Origin: Psychrobacter proteolyticus
Lineage (GTDB): Bacteria; Pseudomonadota; Gammaproteobacteria; Pseudomonadales; Moraxellaceae
Length of the DNA: 64,000 nucleotides
Direction of reading: 5' to 3'
Assembly (NCBI RefSeq): GCF_003350005.1
Contig: NZ_QLKS01000001.1
Coordinates: 601,946-665,945 of the forward strand
Below, piece after piece: positions 49,004 to 58,402 of the stretch. Within the stretch, counting starts at the first letter, position 1; each line of letters starts with the position of its first letter. Below the pieces are notes generated by a model. It had not been told where the DNA came from and did not search any database. It saw nothing but the letters and a program-made list of their open reading frames with translations. Made by a program: the position numbers and the translations under genes.

Positions 49004-50047
49004 TCAGCAACAACCGCCCAAGCCAGTTTCTATTATCATAGGTTGATTAAATGGCATTAACTCACCGCAACCTGCAAAAATACCGTAATGGCGACTGTCA
49101 TCACCGATAAATTCAAAATGCGGCGCAAAGCGTGACTCTTGCAGCATGCGAAACGTATTGCCACATACTGGGAATACCCGACCAGCTTCGATAGCATGAT
49201 GTTTATCTAAATCAAACCGATGCGGGGACTGCTCGATAGTTCCTTTATATATCACCGCTTGTCCGTGATCTTCGCAAGCATCCTCAAGTGATTCGATTTT
49301 AAATAAGCGGTAAGTTGCAGAGAAAAACTGAATATCACCAATTTTGACTGCCAATACAGGATCTGTAATCTCAAGTGGGCGATCTTCAACCAAACGTACG
49401 TCTAAGAATCCTGCATCTCGTGACAAACGGGTAAAATCCTTCCAATACAACGCGCCGCTCAAACATTCGCCATATAAGATTGGGTCATCAGTCAAGTGTT
49501 GCGGGATACGGCGATCGGCATAGACGTCAGAAAAATAAAACTCCCCACCAGGTTTCAGCAAACGCTGCACACTGGCCATGACCGCGGCTTTATCTGGTGA
49601 TAGATTGATAACGCAGTTTGAGACGATAATATCAAAGCTATTAGCCTCAAGGTCTAGTTCATCTAGCTTTTCAATATAACCTTGCAAAAATGTCACATTA
49701 TCATAGCCAAACTTATCGACATGATAGGCTTGATGCTGTTTGGCAACGGCTAGTTGCTCATCGGTCATATCAACACCGACTACTTGCCCACTCTCGCCAA
49801 CCAATTGTGCCAATGCATAGACATCTCGGCCTGAGCCACTGCCCAAATCTAAAATTCGGCAGCCTTCAAGCAGCGCTGGACATACCAAACCACAGCCGTA
49901 ATACCGACTCAATACCTCATCGTGAATGTTTGCGAGTAATGGCTTGAGCCATTCCGGCATATTGCTGATATCACAACAAGCCGAGGTCTTTAAATCATCG
50001 GTACTCTGTAACTCTTTGCCATAGTAATTTTGCACGACGTCATGCAT
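49004..50047 (-). CDS. arsM: ArsM-like arsenite S-adenosylmethionine methyltransferase
   Basis: A 347-residue SAM methyltransferase. ILDLGSGSGRDVYAL is the SAM motif; arsenic-binding cysteines fit C24/C25 (TSACCDIS), VSNCVINLSPDK and [10 protein letters not shown], as in ArsM. A C-terminal domain of about 100 residues ends in Gly-Gly-Cys-Cys. It is the last gene of a minus-strand run containing ArsS and two transferases, which supports a role in arsenosugar synthesis rather than simple detoxification. An arsR gene is not seen. Confidence 0.87.
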   Translation of the reverse strand: MHDVVQNYYGKELQSTDDLKTSACCDISNMPEWLKPLLANIHDEVLSRYYGCGLVCPALLEGCRILDLGSGSGRDVYALAQLVGESGQVVGVDMTDEQLAVAKQHQAYHVDKFGYDNVTFLQGYIEKLDELDLEANSFDIIVSNCVINLSPDKAAVMASVQRLLKPGGEFYFSDVYADRRIPQHLTDDPILYGECLSGALYWKDFTRLSRDAGFLDVRLVEDRPLEITDPVLAVKIGDIQFFSATYRLFKIESLEDACEDHGQAVIYKGTIEQSPHRFDLDKHHAIEAGRVFPVCGNTFRMLQESRFAPHFEFIGDDSRHYGIFAGCGELMPFNQPMIIETGLGGCC

Positions 50048-50148
50048 AACAATATCCTTATTGAATGTGCCATCCAGTTGAAAGTCTTAGTAAATCATTT
50101 TAGAATATAAAGCTATGTTAGTGAGTTTATTAACCCAGTTATCAATTA

Positions 50149-50811
50149 TCAGTCATTATCCACTTTGATATTGAGTTGAGAGTCTGGCCAGCCTAATGGC
50201 AAATGCACTAGATCTTTAGGCTCATCAATATCATTCAAAGGATCAAATAGTGCAAGTGTCCAACCTAGTGCTGCCATGCGCTGCTTAGTGACAGCAGCAA
50301 CACTAGGCGTACTCCAAACAATGTCCGAAAACAGGCTTTCATTAACTTGTCTAAACCCTAATAGCACATAACCACCATCAGTCGCTGGAATCATAACCGC
50401 ATCGTGTTGATTTAGCTGCTGTACCGCTGTCTGAATACGTGCTGTCGTAAGACTAGGACAGTCCGTACCAACTAACACAACCTTGTCAAAACGTTGCAAT
50501 GCGCGCTGACTGGCTATCAACATACGCAAACCCAAATCACCATCGGCCTGAGCAGACCAGCGCAACGAGTTGGGCAAATCAAATGCTTGCCAGCATGGAT
50601 CTGTTGGTGCTGGACTCACACATAACTCAACGGAAAAGCCCGTATCAATGATCTGCTCAATACTATGCAGTAATAGCTGCCTTGCCATACGTGCAGCACC
50701 ATCTACCCCTAACGCTGGCTGCAAACGGGTTTTTGCCTTGTTACGCGCTGGATATTTTGCAAAAAGAAGGATGCAGGTGTCTTGCTGTCTTGCAGATAAA
50801 TCAGCTGTCAC
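50149..50811 (-). CDS. TIGR04282-type transferase (DUF2064)
   Basis: A 220-residue nucleotidyl/glycosyl-transferase-fold protein of the 'rSAM/selenodomain-associated transferase 1' type. It has LFAKYPARNKAKTRLQPALG at the start (nucleotide-binding), VVLVGTDCPSLTT (metal-binding Asp) and IPATDGGYVLLGF. It starts with GTG at 50811 behind GAGAG. Partner genes for transferase 2, DUF547 and ArsS follow the same order seen in other genomes. Its donor and acceptor are unknown. Confidence 0.88.
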   Translation of the reverse strand: MTADLSARQQDTCILLFAKYPARNKAKTRLQPALGVDGAARMARQLLLHSIEQIIDTGFSVELCVSPAPTDPCWQAFDLPNSLRWSAQADGDLGLRMLIASQRALQRFDKVVLVGTDCPSLTTARIQTAVQQLNQHDAVMIPATDGGYVLLGFRQVNESLFSDIVWSTPSVAAVTKQRMAALGWTLALFDPLNDIDEPKDLVHLPLGWPDSQLNIKVDND

Positions 50812-50895
50812 TGTAACGGTCTCTCAATTGGTCAAATGTACGAGGACGAATTCTTTCTTCTGTTGTCTATCATGTTGATAAATCAAACAATCTCA

Positions 50896-51627
50896 CTACT
50901 TATGGTAGCGTTGCTTTAAAACTTTAGACGATACACCGCGCCAATAATCAAAGCGTAAATGCCACATCAAGAAAATAGTCCGCCATGTACCATGCTGCTG
51001 CCAACGCCGCGCTGAGGTCTTGACTTTACTCTTTAAACAAGCTGGTCGAGCAATTTTCTTTAGCCGTTTACATAGTTCGATATCTTCCATCAGTGGTTGA
51101 TCAGGATAGCCACCAATCTGCTCAAACACGGACTTTTTGATAAATATTGCTTGATCACCAGTGGCTATACTGACTAGACGTGAGCGCTGGTTTATCATTA
51201 ACCCGACCATGCTTAACAATGGCTCACGGCTGTCTAAACGGACATCAAAACGTCCCCAATCGTAATGAGCTACTGCCTGCTGAACGTTATCTATCGCGTC
51301 AGCTGGCAGCTCGGTATCAGCATGTAAAAATAGCAGCACATCACCTGTTGCCAACATAGCACCCGCATTCATTTGCTGAGCACGTCCTACGGTAGATTCG
51401 ATAACATGCCAATCAATAACTGATTGAGCAATCTCTGTACTTGTGAGCATCTCTTTGGCGACAGTAACTGAACCATCCACTGAACCACCATCGACCAATA
51501 TCACTTGCTGCGGTGCTGGGGCGAGACGGACAATATGAGCCATAAGCTCAGGCAAGTTATCCGCTTCATTTAATAATGGAACAATAATTGATAGGTTCAA
51601 TGGATATACCGTCACATGAATCAGCAA
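50896..51627 (-). CDS. TIGR04283-type family 2 glycosyltransferase
   Basis: A 243-residue GT-A glycosyltransferase, 'rSAM/selenodomain-associated transferase 2'. Signs: LSIIVPLLNEADNL, ILVDGGSVDGS, RAQQMNAGAMLATGDVLLFLHADTELP (read in parts; DxD-like HADTE) and GDQAIFIKKSVFEQIGGYP. It has no membrane anchor. The listed start is a TTG; a GTG four codons later is equally possible, as neither has a good ribosome site. It is 18 bases from the DUF547 gene, so they are one operon. Confidence 0.9.
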   Translation of the reverse strand: MLIHVTVYPLNLSIIVPLLNEADNLPELMAHIVRLAPAPQQVILVDGGSVDGSVTVAKEMLTSTEIAQSVIDWHVIESTVGRAQQMNAGAMLATGDVLLFLHADTELPADAIDNVQQAVAHYDWGRFDVRLDSREPLLSMVGLMINQRSRLVSIATGDQAIFIKKSVFEQIGGYPDQPLMEDIELCKRLKKIARPACLKSKVKTSARRWQQHGTWRTIFLMWHLRFDYWRGVSSKVLKQRYHK

Positions 51628-51645
51628 GTAAGGTTAAAAACTGGC

Positions 51646-52467
51646 TTATTTTTTATTCAAATTCCAGTTGTAATCGGTATAGCTTATTTTTATCTTGCCT
51701 TGTTTGAGATCCGCTGTCTGAGCTTTACTCAATCCTAGTGACGAGCTATAACGACCTAGAAACCCTGCTAAATCTTTTGTGCCGCGCCAGTTGGTTGCAA
51801 AATCCTCTTTATACCATTTAAAAATTGGTGACACTCTTAGCGTATCGCCTTTGAGACTGTTGCGGCTACTGTCTGCTAAAAACTTAGACGTTGCCTGCTC
51901 TAATTGACTGTCTAAACGCTTGCCGGTAAAGGCATCATCTTGCAATGCAGGGCAACCGATACTGGCACAATTGACCGCAAAGTGAATGCGAGGGTCGTTG
52001 TAGCGTTTAGAACCACGAATCAGGTTGTGCTCGATATCATCAAGTGAGCGCGTTTTACCGAGTAGCGAAACAAACTCTTGCTTCCATGGTGACCCAAACA
52101 GTCCGCCGATATCTTTGATAGATTTGACGTTTGGATATTTCGTCAATACCAAATCAACCGTACCAGCGTTATAAACGTTGATTAAAAATGCCAACTGCTC
52201 GTTTTTACTCCAACGATTGAACTCTGATTGAGATACCTTGCTCGTCGCTTCTAGATAGCTTGTTAGCTTACTTTGATCTACTTTCATGCCAGCATAATTG
52301 ACCACTGAAGCTTTGCCACCGTTGGTCATAGTTACATGCTTATTTAGTAAGCTATCCCAGCTCTGATGGTTAAAGTCAGCATGAGCAGCCACGCTTGCTA
52401 ATAAAATAGTCGTAGCAATCACTGGTTGGGCGAAAAACGTCTTCGCTGAAAAGTTAAATACTGACAT
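51646..52467 (-). CDS. DUF547 domain exported protein
   Basis: A 273-residue protein with a signal peptide (about 1-30, ending AAHA-DF) and a DUF547 domain: NEQLAFLINVYNAGTVDLVL, DIGGLFGSPWKQ, SLDDIEHNLIRG, DPRIHFAVNCASIGCPALQ and the end FLGRYS. The Cys/His-containing core resembles papain- or transglutaminase-like folds, so it may be a periplasmic enzyme; function is unknown. It commonly occurs next to the TIGR04282/04283 pair, as here. Confidence 0.9.
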   Translation of the reverse strand: MSVFNFSAKTFFAQPVIATTILLASVAAHADFNHQSWDSLLNKHVTMTNGGKASVVNYAGMKVDQSKLTSYLEATSKVSQSEFNRWSKNEQLAFLINVYNAGTVDLVLTKYPNVKSIKDIGGLFGSPWKQEFVSLLGKTRSLDDIEHNLIRGSKRYNDPRIHFAVNCASIGCPALQDDAFTGKRLDSQLEQATSKFLADSSRNSLKGDTLRVSPIFKWYKEDFATNWRGTKDLAGFLGRYSSSLGLSKAQTADLKQGKIKISYTDYNWNLNKK

Positions 52468-52518
52468 AGAACTTACTCCGTTTACACTGATTGTTTTTTA
52501 CCTAAATTTTTATGTATG

Positions 52519-52580
52519 CTAAAAGCACTTAGGCTTAAAGCACCTATGTTTAAAGTGCTTATATTAAAAGCACTTACATT
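52519..52580. repeat. Four imperfect 15-16 bp repeats
   Basis: TAAAAGCACTTA, TTAAAGCACCTA, TTAAAGTGCTTA and TAAAAGCACTTA follow one another in about 60 bases between the arsS stop and the DUF547 start. The third is partly inverted (AAGCAC facing GTGCTT), so a hairpin is also possible. Confidence 0.5.
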
Positions 52581-52587
52581 AGAATGG

Positions 52588-53580
52588 CTAAGGCGTGTCT
52601 ACTAACACTGGCTCTACCGTCTCTTCTTCTAACGCGCCGCCACAACTACTGCCCTGTCCTGCTGTACAGCCATAGCAGTGGTCAGCAATGGCAATGTCAT
52701 CACCAGACGGGTTCTGCGTTAACAAATCACTTAGGTGTCGCCGTGTTTTATTTGGGACAGGTATCTCTAACTGCTGATTGAAATCACAATCAAACAGCTC
52801 ACCCAACCAATTGACACTAATGGTCGAACGGCACATGACCTCGGCCAAATTGGCAGTCATATAATTAGCTTTAAGCAAATCCATATACGGGTGGAACTGG
52901 TCTTTCGCCAACAGCACCGCACCAAAACGCTGAATCGGCATATTTGTTAGGGCAAATAGATGGTTAAACTCGATATCAAAGTGCGCTTTTAACTCACGCT
53001 TATAATCTGCTTCAAGCTGCTGTTGATTAGGCGGCAGCGTCGCGCCTTGCGGGTTGTAGACCAAGTTTAATGTTAAATTTGAGTCAGGTTTGCCATAGCC
53101 CAAGCTGTTGAGTTTTTGCAACCCCAATATACTGTCGTCAAACGCACCTTTGCCGCGCTGTTTATCTACGTTTTCTAAGGAGTAACAAGGCAAAGATGCC
53201 ACTACCTCAACTTGATTGTCTGCTAAAAACTGCGCCATATCCCCATAACCCTCTTCCATCAGAATGGTCAGGTTACAGCGGTCTATTACTTTGACACCTA
53301 ATGCCCGAGCGGCCTTGACCAAATACTTAAAATCCTCATGCATTTCAGGCGCACCGCCGGTCAAATCAAGCGTATCGATGTTTTGTGCTTGTAATACCCC
53401 TGGTATCAGCTCAACCAACTCACGTGACATCATCTCGGTACGATAGGGGCTAGCAGCCACATGACAGTGCACGCAGGACATATTGCATAAGTAGCCCATA
53501 TTGACTTGTAATATCGTCAATTGACGTCGTTTTATCGCTGGAAAATCAGTATGCTCAAGTAACTCGATAGTTGATTTCAT
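52588..53580 (-). CDS. arsS: ArsS-like radical SAM / Cys-rich protein
   Basis: A 330-residue radical SAM enzyme. The cluster cysteines are C32, C36 and C39 in CNMSCVHC; LDLTGGAPEMHEDFKYLV follows. The C-terminal DUF3641 Cys-rich part has FDCDFNQQL, HCYGCTAGQGSSCGGALEE. This is the rSAM/selenodomain family, of which ArsS of arsenosugar synthesis is the characterised kind: it joins a dimethylarsenic group to the 5'-deoxyadenosyl part. Some relatives carry selenocysteine in the Cys-rich part; here these positions are Cys. Gene order with arsM and two transferases supports the call. Confidence 0.92.
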   Translation of the reverse strand: MKSTIELLEHTDFPAIKRRQLTILQVNMGYLCNMSCVHCHVAASPYRTEMMSRELVELIPGVLQAQNIDTLDLTGGAPEMHEDFKYLVKAARALGVKVIDRCNLTILMEEGYGDMAQFLADNQVEVVASLPCYSLENVDKQRGKGAFDDSILGLQKLNSLGYGKPDSNLTLNLVYNPQGATLPPNQQQLEADYKRELKAHFDIEFNHLFALTNMPIQRFGAVLLAKDQFHPYMDLLKANYMTANLAEVMCRSTISVNWLGELFDCDFNQQLEIPVPNKTRRHLSDLLTQNPSGDDIAIADHCYGCTAGQGSSCGGALEEETVEPVLVDTP

Positions 53581-53830
53581 GGTGGTCTAAAATCCTGTTA
53601 GCAGTACAACTAAAAAAGGATAGCAACGTGACATTAAAGATTAGCAAACACAGATAGCGCATTGCTTTTACTGTTTATTTTTAAGATTTACAACATAAAA
53701 CCTGATTGCTCACCTTACGGTTTATCTAATCAATCATACCTGATTATCAATAAGCATTGACAACTAATCATATGGATTTTATGGTTTATTCCAAATGAGC
53801 ATTAACTTTCGTTAGTCCTTATCAGCTTCG

Positions 53831-55012
53831 TCAATTCTTATCAACTTCGATAAAACGCTTATCGATATACTTCTTGAGATGCCATACCCAGCGACCTTGT
53901 AGATTTACATTACCCCAACTACCAATGGCATATTTATCGCCGCAAGACAGCAGATATAGCGTACGCGACTTTGGCTGATAGCTCTTCATTACGCTATCTT
54001 TCAAATAGGCCAATAAGTTATCGGCTTCGACAGCACCACCATGCACCGAGTGAACCCCTGAGTGCGCCACATATTTATCGACTCGTGTCGCCACATCACC
54101 AACCGCAAAGACATTAGGATGAGAGACGCTCTGTTGCTTATTGTTTACCGCGACAAACCCATCACCTTCTATATCCAAATCCGTAGAAGCCGTCCATGCC
54201 GAGCCTATGACGCCAGTCGCCGCAATGACAGCACTTATGGGCAATAATTTATGCGTAGTCGATAATTTACCGTCGCGATAATCGGTCGCTCGTTCTCGAA
54301 TTATCGTAATGCCATGGCGATCTAGCTGCTTAATGACCCGTTGTCGAAAGCCTAAATTAAACCCTGACAAGAGATTCTCACCGCATACTAATGTCACTTG
54401 GTGACTACGGTTGATGTTCCGTAGCGCAACTTGGGCTGCCATGACCAATTCTATTGCCGCAGCGCCTGCCCCAATAATAGCCAATTGGTACTTTTCAGAT
54501 GACTGGGCATCCTTCAAAATCCGCTGCCATTGAATGATAAATGTTGATAACGGTCGTATGGCAATCACGTTAGTATTAGCATCTCTATCATCACTGTCGC
54601 TTCTGTGCTCGTTGTAGCCATTGCGATCACGTAACCAACGCATATCTGTATCTGCACCCGTATTTAGAGACAAGACATCGTAGTCAAAATTCTTTAGCTC
54701 ATCGCCTGTCGTAACCACCTTGTTTGACGCTGCGTTTACTTGTACAAGCGACTGCTGAATAAAGCGCACGCCTGCCCGCACACAAAGCGATTTGATATCG
54801 ATACTGATATCATGCAGCTGATAATGCCCTGCCATCCATCCCGGTAACATGCCAGAATAAATAGTTTGCGGTTGCTCACTAATTAAGTGAATGTCCGCAT
54901 CTATAGTATTGGTATCCTTTATACGCGCTGCGCTAAGTCGGCGTAACATACCAATGTGAGCATGACCTGCGCCTGCCAATAGTAGTGTCTTTTTCGGTAA
55001 AAATTTCGTCAT
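53831..55012 (-). CDS. SelD-associated type pyridine nucleotide-disulfide oxidoreductase
   Basis: A 393-residue FAD/NAD-dependent oxidoreductase similar to NADH dehydrogenase-II-like proteins and to the N-terminal domain fused to SelD in some bacteria (TIGR03169 type). Signs: LLLAGAGHAHIGMLRRL (FAD loop), YSGMLPGWMAGHY, LSLNTGADTD, LAIIGAGAAAIELVMA (NAD loop) and NVFAVGDVATR. No catalytic Cys pair. It is upstream of arsS on the same strand, with a 250 bp gap. I chose ATG 55012; a TTG 15 bases earlier is less likely. No selD is present here. Confidence 0.85.
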   Translation of the reverse strand: MTKFLPKKTLLLAGAGHAHIGMLRRLSAARIKDTNTIDADIHLISEQPQTIYSGMLPGWMAGHYQLHDISIDIKSLCVRAGVRFIQQSLVQVNAASNKVVTTGDELKNFDYDVLSLNTGADTDMRWLRDRNGYNEHRSDSDDRDANTNVIAIRPLSTFIIQWQRILKDAQSSEKYQLAIIGAGAAAIELVMAAQVALRNINRSHQVTLVCGENLLSGFNLGFRQRVIKQLDRHGITIIRERATDYRDGKLSTTHKLLPISAVIAATGVIGSAWTASTDLDIEGDGFVAVNNKQQSVSHPNVFAVGDVATRVDKYVAHSGVHSVHGGAVEADNLLAYLKDSVMKSYQPKSRTLYLLSCGDKYAIGSWGNVNLQGRWVWHLKKYIDKRFIEVDKN

Positions 55013-55381
55013 AGATGATTTTATCAAGGCGGTTGGTTGCTGTTAGTGTTTGATGAAATGTTGATTGATATAAATGACTTTAAAAACTCATTTAAAAGTA
55101 TCATATAAATAAGACCAGTCTGTTGCGGGCGAACAGTAAGAGCGTAAATGGCTTATATGTGGTTTATACGGATTCAGTGATATTCACTGCTTTAACCATT
55201 ATTGTTAGAACGATATTTTTATAATTGAATTAAAATCATAAAATAAGGTGAAATTATTTATCATCGCCCAGTACAATAGAACAGTATAAGAGCCGCATGA
55301 TAAATTGCGCTGCTTGACCCATTATTTGAGAAACATCATCAAAAACGTTAATGAAAATTATAAGTAATCAAGGAACATTAC
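55013..55381. other. Divergent promoter region
   Basis: 369 bases between the oxidoreductase and the lipase-like gene. AT-rich, no gene or repeat recognised. Confidence 0.45.
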
Positions 55382-56338
55382 ATGAGTACCAACATCGATA
55401 CCAGTAACGATCACATTTTGTCTTCTGACAATATTCACTACTTGCATCATGACTTTTTTGAACCAAGTAGTAAAGACGTCGGCATTAGCGCGACTTTGCT
55501 GATTGTGCACGGCATGGCAGAGCACAGCGGTCGCTATAGCGATTTTGCACAGTTTTTGGCAGACAATGGTATCGCTGTGGCCACTTATGATCATTTGGGT
55601 CACGGACAGACTATCAAGACTGAGGCTGATCTTGGGTTTTTCGGTGAAGAGCATCCGGTACAGTCGCTTTTGAAAGACGTGATTGTGATGGCCGATAGCC
55701 TAAAAGACCGTCATCCAGACGTCCCGCATTTTGTGATGGGTCACTCGATGGGCTCATTTATCGTGCGTAATGTACTCAAGCATCATGCGCATAATTTCAC
55801 CGGCGCCATTCTAATGGGTTCCGCAGACGCCAACCCACTGGCCAAGGTTTTATTACCCATTAATAAGCTACTGACCAGAGTCGCACCAAGACAACCGAAT
55901 ACAGTTTTTGCCAATGTGATGAATAAAGTTCTCAACAGTCAATTATCAGATCGTGACTCATCTTCACGGTTTGCTTGGCTCAGTGCAAACAAAGCAAATA
56001 TTGAAGCCTATGAAGCCGATCCTAAGACTGGTTTTGACTTTACCAATAACGGTTTTATGACATTGTTTACGCTCATGGACACTGGACTGAATAAAAATTG
56101 GGCTACCACCATTGCCAAAAACTTCCCAATGCTGTTTATCAGCGGTGAAAATGATCCGATTGGCGAAATGGGTCGCGGTATACGTAGGGTGGTCACGCGT
56201 CTGGACAAGCGTCATTTCAGTCATGTCGATATTCAGCTGTATCCTAATATGCGCCATGAAGTATTGCACGAAAAGGATAAACAGACCGTTTATCAAGACA
56301 TTTTAGAGTGGATAGAGACCAACACGACAGACGATTAA
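55382..56338 (+). CDS. Monoacylglycerol lipase-like alpha/beta hydrolase
   Basis: A 318-residue serine hydrolase of the monoacylglycerol lipase / lysophospholipase type. Signs: IVHGMAEHSGRYSDFAQFL (oxyanion segment), YDHLGHGQT, nucleophile in MGHSMGSFIVR near residue 123, the acid in SGENDPIGEMG and the His in YPNMRHEVLHE. There is no signal peptide, so it should work in the cytosol. AAGGA lies 8 bases before the ATG. It is a single gene. Confidence 0.92.
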   Translation: MSTNIDTSNDHILSSDNIHYLHHDFFEPSSKDVGISATLLIVHGMAEHSGRYSDFAQFLADNGIAVATYDHLGHGQTIKTEADLGFFGEEHPVQSLLKDVIVMADSLKDRHPDVPHFVMGHSMGSFIVRNVLKHHAHNFTGAILMGSADANPLAKVLLPINKLLTRVAPRQPNTVFANVMNKVLNSQLSDRDSSSRFAWLSANKANIEAYEADPKTGFDFTNNGFMTLFTLMDTGLNKNWATTIAKNFPMLFISGENDPIGEMGRGIRRVVTRLDKRHFSHVDIQLYPNMRHEVLHEKDKQTVYQDILEWIETNTTDD

Positions 56339-56562
56339 ATCATGATAAATGAGTTGTTTTGAGAGGATACCTGAAAACAACTCATTCAATATTGTCATAA
56401 TAAGACCCTCAACGCGTTTGCTAAAAGTGGTCAAATTAGCGACAATACGGCAAGCAAGTTTTTGGACCAAGCCATACCTTGAATTTTCTTTAGGCTGGGT
56501 CATATAAGTCTTTAACCATAACATTAAGATCACCCTCCCTTTCATTCATTTTAGGAACCTTT

Positions 56563-57384
56563 ATGTCATTACAACAAACCATCGAACAAGCATTTGAAAA
56601 CCGCAACGAATACAGCCCAGCCAATATGCCACAAGACGTGCGTGATGCTATCAATCAAGTACTTGAGCAACTAGATAACGGTAGCCTGCGCGTAGCAGAA
56701 AAGAAAGATGGCGAATGGGTCGTCAATCAGTGGGCCAAAAAAGCCGTACTATTGTCTTTCCGTCTAAACGATAACTACGTCCAAGCCGCTGGCGAACACG
56801 TACAGTTCTATGACAAAGTTCCAACTAAATTTGCTAACTGGACCGAAGCACAGTTTAAAGAAGCAGGCGTACGCGTTGTACCACCAGCTGTCGCGCGTAG
56901 AGGTTCATTCATCGCAGCAGGCGCAGTATTGATGCCGTCATACGTCAACATCGGTGCCTATGTCGATCAAGGCGCGATGGTTGATACATGGGCGACTGTT
57001 GGTTCATGTGCTCAAATCGGTAAAAACGTGCATCTGTCAGGCGGCGTTGGCATCGGCGGTGTATTAGAGCCATTGCAAGCCAACCCTACTATCATCGAAG
57101 ACAACTGCTTCATCGGTGCACGCTCTGAAATTGTTGAAGGCGTTATCGTTGAAGAAGGCGCGGTCATCTCTATGGGTGTCTACATCGGTCAATCGACGCG
57201 CATCTATGATCGCGAGACTGGCGAGATTCATCGTGGCCGTGTACCAGCAGGTTCTGTTGTCGTACCAGGTAGCTTACCGTCAGAAGACGGCACGCACAGC
57301 TTGTATGCTGCTATCATCGTGAAAAAAGTTGATGCGCAAACTCGTGCAAAAACATCAGTAAACGAGCTATTACGCTTAGCCTAA
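56563..57384 (+). CDS. dapD: Tetrahydrodipicolinate N-succinyltransferase
   Basis: Transfers a succinyl group from succinyl-CoA to tetrahydrodipicolinate in lysine and meso-diaminopimelate synthesis. The 273-residue protein has a helical N-terminus (about 1-100) and a left-handed beta-helix of hexapeptide repeats ([28 protein letters not shown] turns, [28 protein letters not shown]). The motif [20 protein letters not shown] follows. AGGA precedes the ATG, and a terminator follows 45 bases downstream. No dapE next to it. Confidence 0.98.
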   Translation: MSLQQTIEQAFENRNEYSPANMPQDVRDAINQVLEQLDNGSLRVAEKKDGEWVVNQWAKKAVLLSFRLNDNYVQAAGEHVQFYDKVPTKFANWTEAQFKEAGVRVVPPAVARRGSFIAAGAVLMPSYVNIGAYVDQGAMVDTWATVGSCAQIGKNVHLSGGVGIGGVLEPLQANPTIIEDNCFIGARSEIVEGVIVEEGAVISMGVYIGQSTRIYDRETGEIHRGRVPAGSVVVPGSLPSEDGTHSLYAAIIVKKVDAQTRAKTSVNELLRLA

Positions 57385-57429
57385 ATATTTGGCAAGTACC
57401 GTTGTTTATTGAATAATATTGTTTTATAT

Positions 57430-57463
57430 GAAGATGCTGGAGGATGACTCCAGCATCTTTTTT
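57430..57463 (+). terminator. Terminator of dapD
   Basis: AAGATGCTGGAG and CTCCAGCATCTT form a 12 bp stem, loop GATGA, followed by TTTT. Confidence 0.94.
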
Positions 57464-57609
57464 GCAGCTTAATATAACGCGTTACGTTATAATCCTCTTT
57501 TAGTTTGGCTTTATACAAACACAAAATCATTCGTACCATCCCCTGCCTTTTTATTACGATTGATAAGCGCTTCATCGCCTTATCGACCTTTAACTGTATT
57601 TGAAATATT

Positions 57610-58341
57610 ATGAGTGAATCATCATTACGCACCGCCGCTATCCCTGTCACTGACCCTGAAGCAGGGTTACGTCTGACTGAGATTTTTTATTCCCTACAAG
57701 GTGAAGCGATCACTTCAGGCTTGCCGACGATATTTGTGCGTCTAACGGGCTGTCCGCTGCGCTGCGTCTATTGTGATACCGAATATGCTTTTACTGGCGG
57801 CGAACGTCAATCATTAGAAACCATCATAGAAACCATCAAAGATTATCCGTGTAAGCGTATCTGTCTGACGGGCGGTGAGCCATTAGCACAGCCAAATGCC
57901 ATTGAATTGATGAAACGTTTGCTGAGCGACGGGTATGAGATATCCCTTGAGACTGCAGGCGCGCTCACGGTAGAAAACGTGCCAGCAGCAGTCAGTAAGG
58001 TGATGGATCTCAAAACGCCAAGCTCAGGCGAAGTCGATAAAAATCTATGGTCAAACCTCGACTATCTCACTCAGCACGATCAAATCAAGTTTGTCATTAT
58101 GAATCGTACAGATTACGACTGGGCAAAAGCTAAATTGACCGAGTATAAGCTAAACGAACTGGTCGGTACGGTGTGGTTCTCTCCGATGTTTAATGTCGCA
58201 GATGATGTCGATGAACAGCTTAGCCCTGAAGTACCTGTATTGGCGCGCGAGCTGGCAGAATGGATGTTGGCTGATGCCTTGCCAGTTCGCTTTCAGCTGC
58301 AATTGCATAAGATCATTTGGGCAGATGCCAAAGGCAAGTAA
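57610..58341 (+). CDS. queE: 7-carboxy-7-deazaguanine synthase QueE
   Basis: Radical SAM enzyme that makes the deazaguanine ring (CDG) from carboxytetrahydropterin in queuosine synthesis. Cluster cysteines are in CPLRCVYCDTEYAF (near residues 47-60); IFYSLQGEA at the start and CLTGGEPLAQPNA bind substrate and SAM; FQLQLHKIIW ends the protein. Length 243 is near the norm. It supplies the substrate of QueC, encoded 46 kb away in this window. The transporter gene 61 bases downstream may be co-transcribed by chance. Confidence 0.97.
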   Translation: MSESSLRTAAIPVTDPEAGLRLTEIFYSLQGEAITSGLPTIFVRLTGCPLRCVYCDTEYAFTGGERQSLETIIETIKDYPCKRICLTGGEPLAQPNAIELMKRLLSDGYEISLETAGALTVENVPAAVSKVMDLKTPSSGEVDKNLWSNLDYLTQHDQIKFVIMNRTDYDWAKAKLTEYKLNELVGTVWFSPMFNVADDVDEQLSPEVPVLARELAEWMLADALPVRFQLQLHKIIWADAKGK

Positions 58342-58402
58342 CTATCAGCAAGTAACAAACAGAAAGTGTGAACACGTAGAGTGCCATAGATAAGGTAGCG
58401 GT

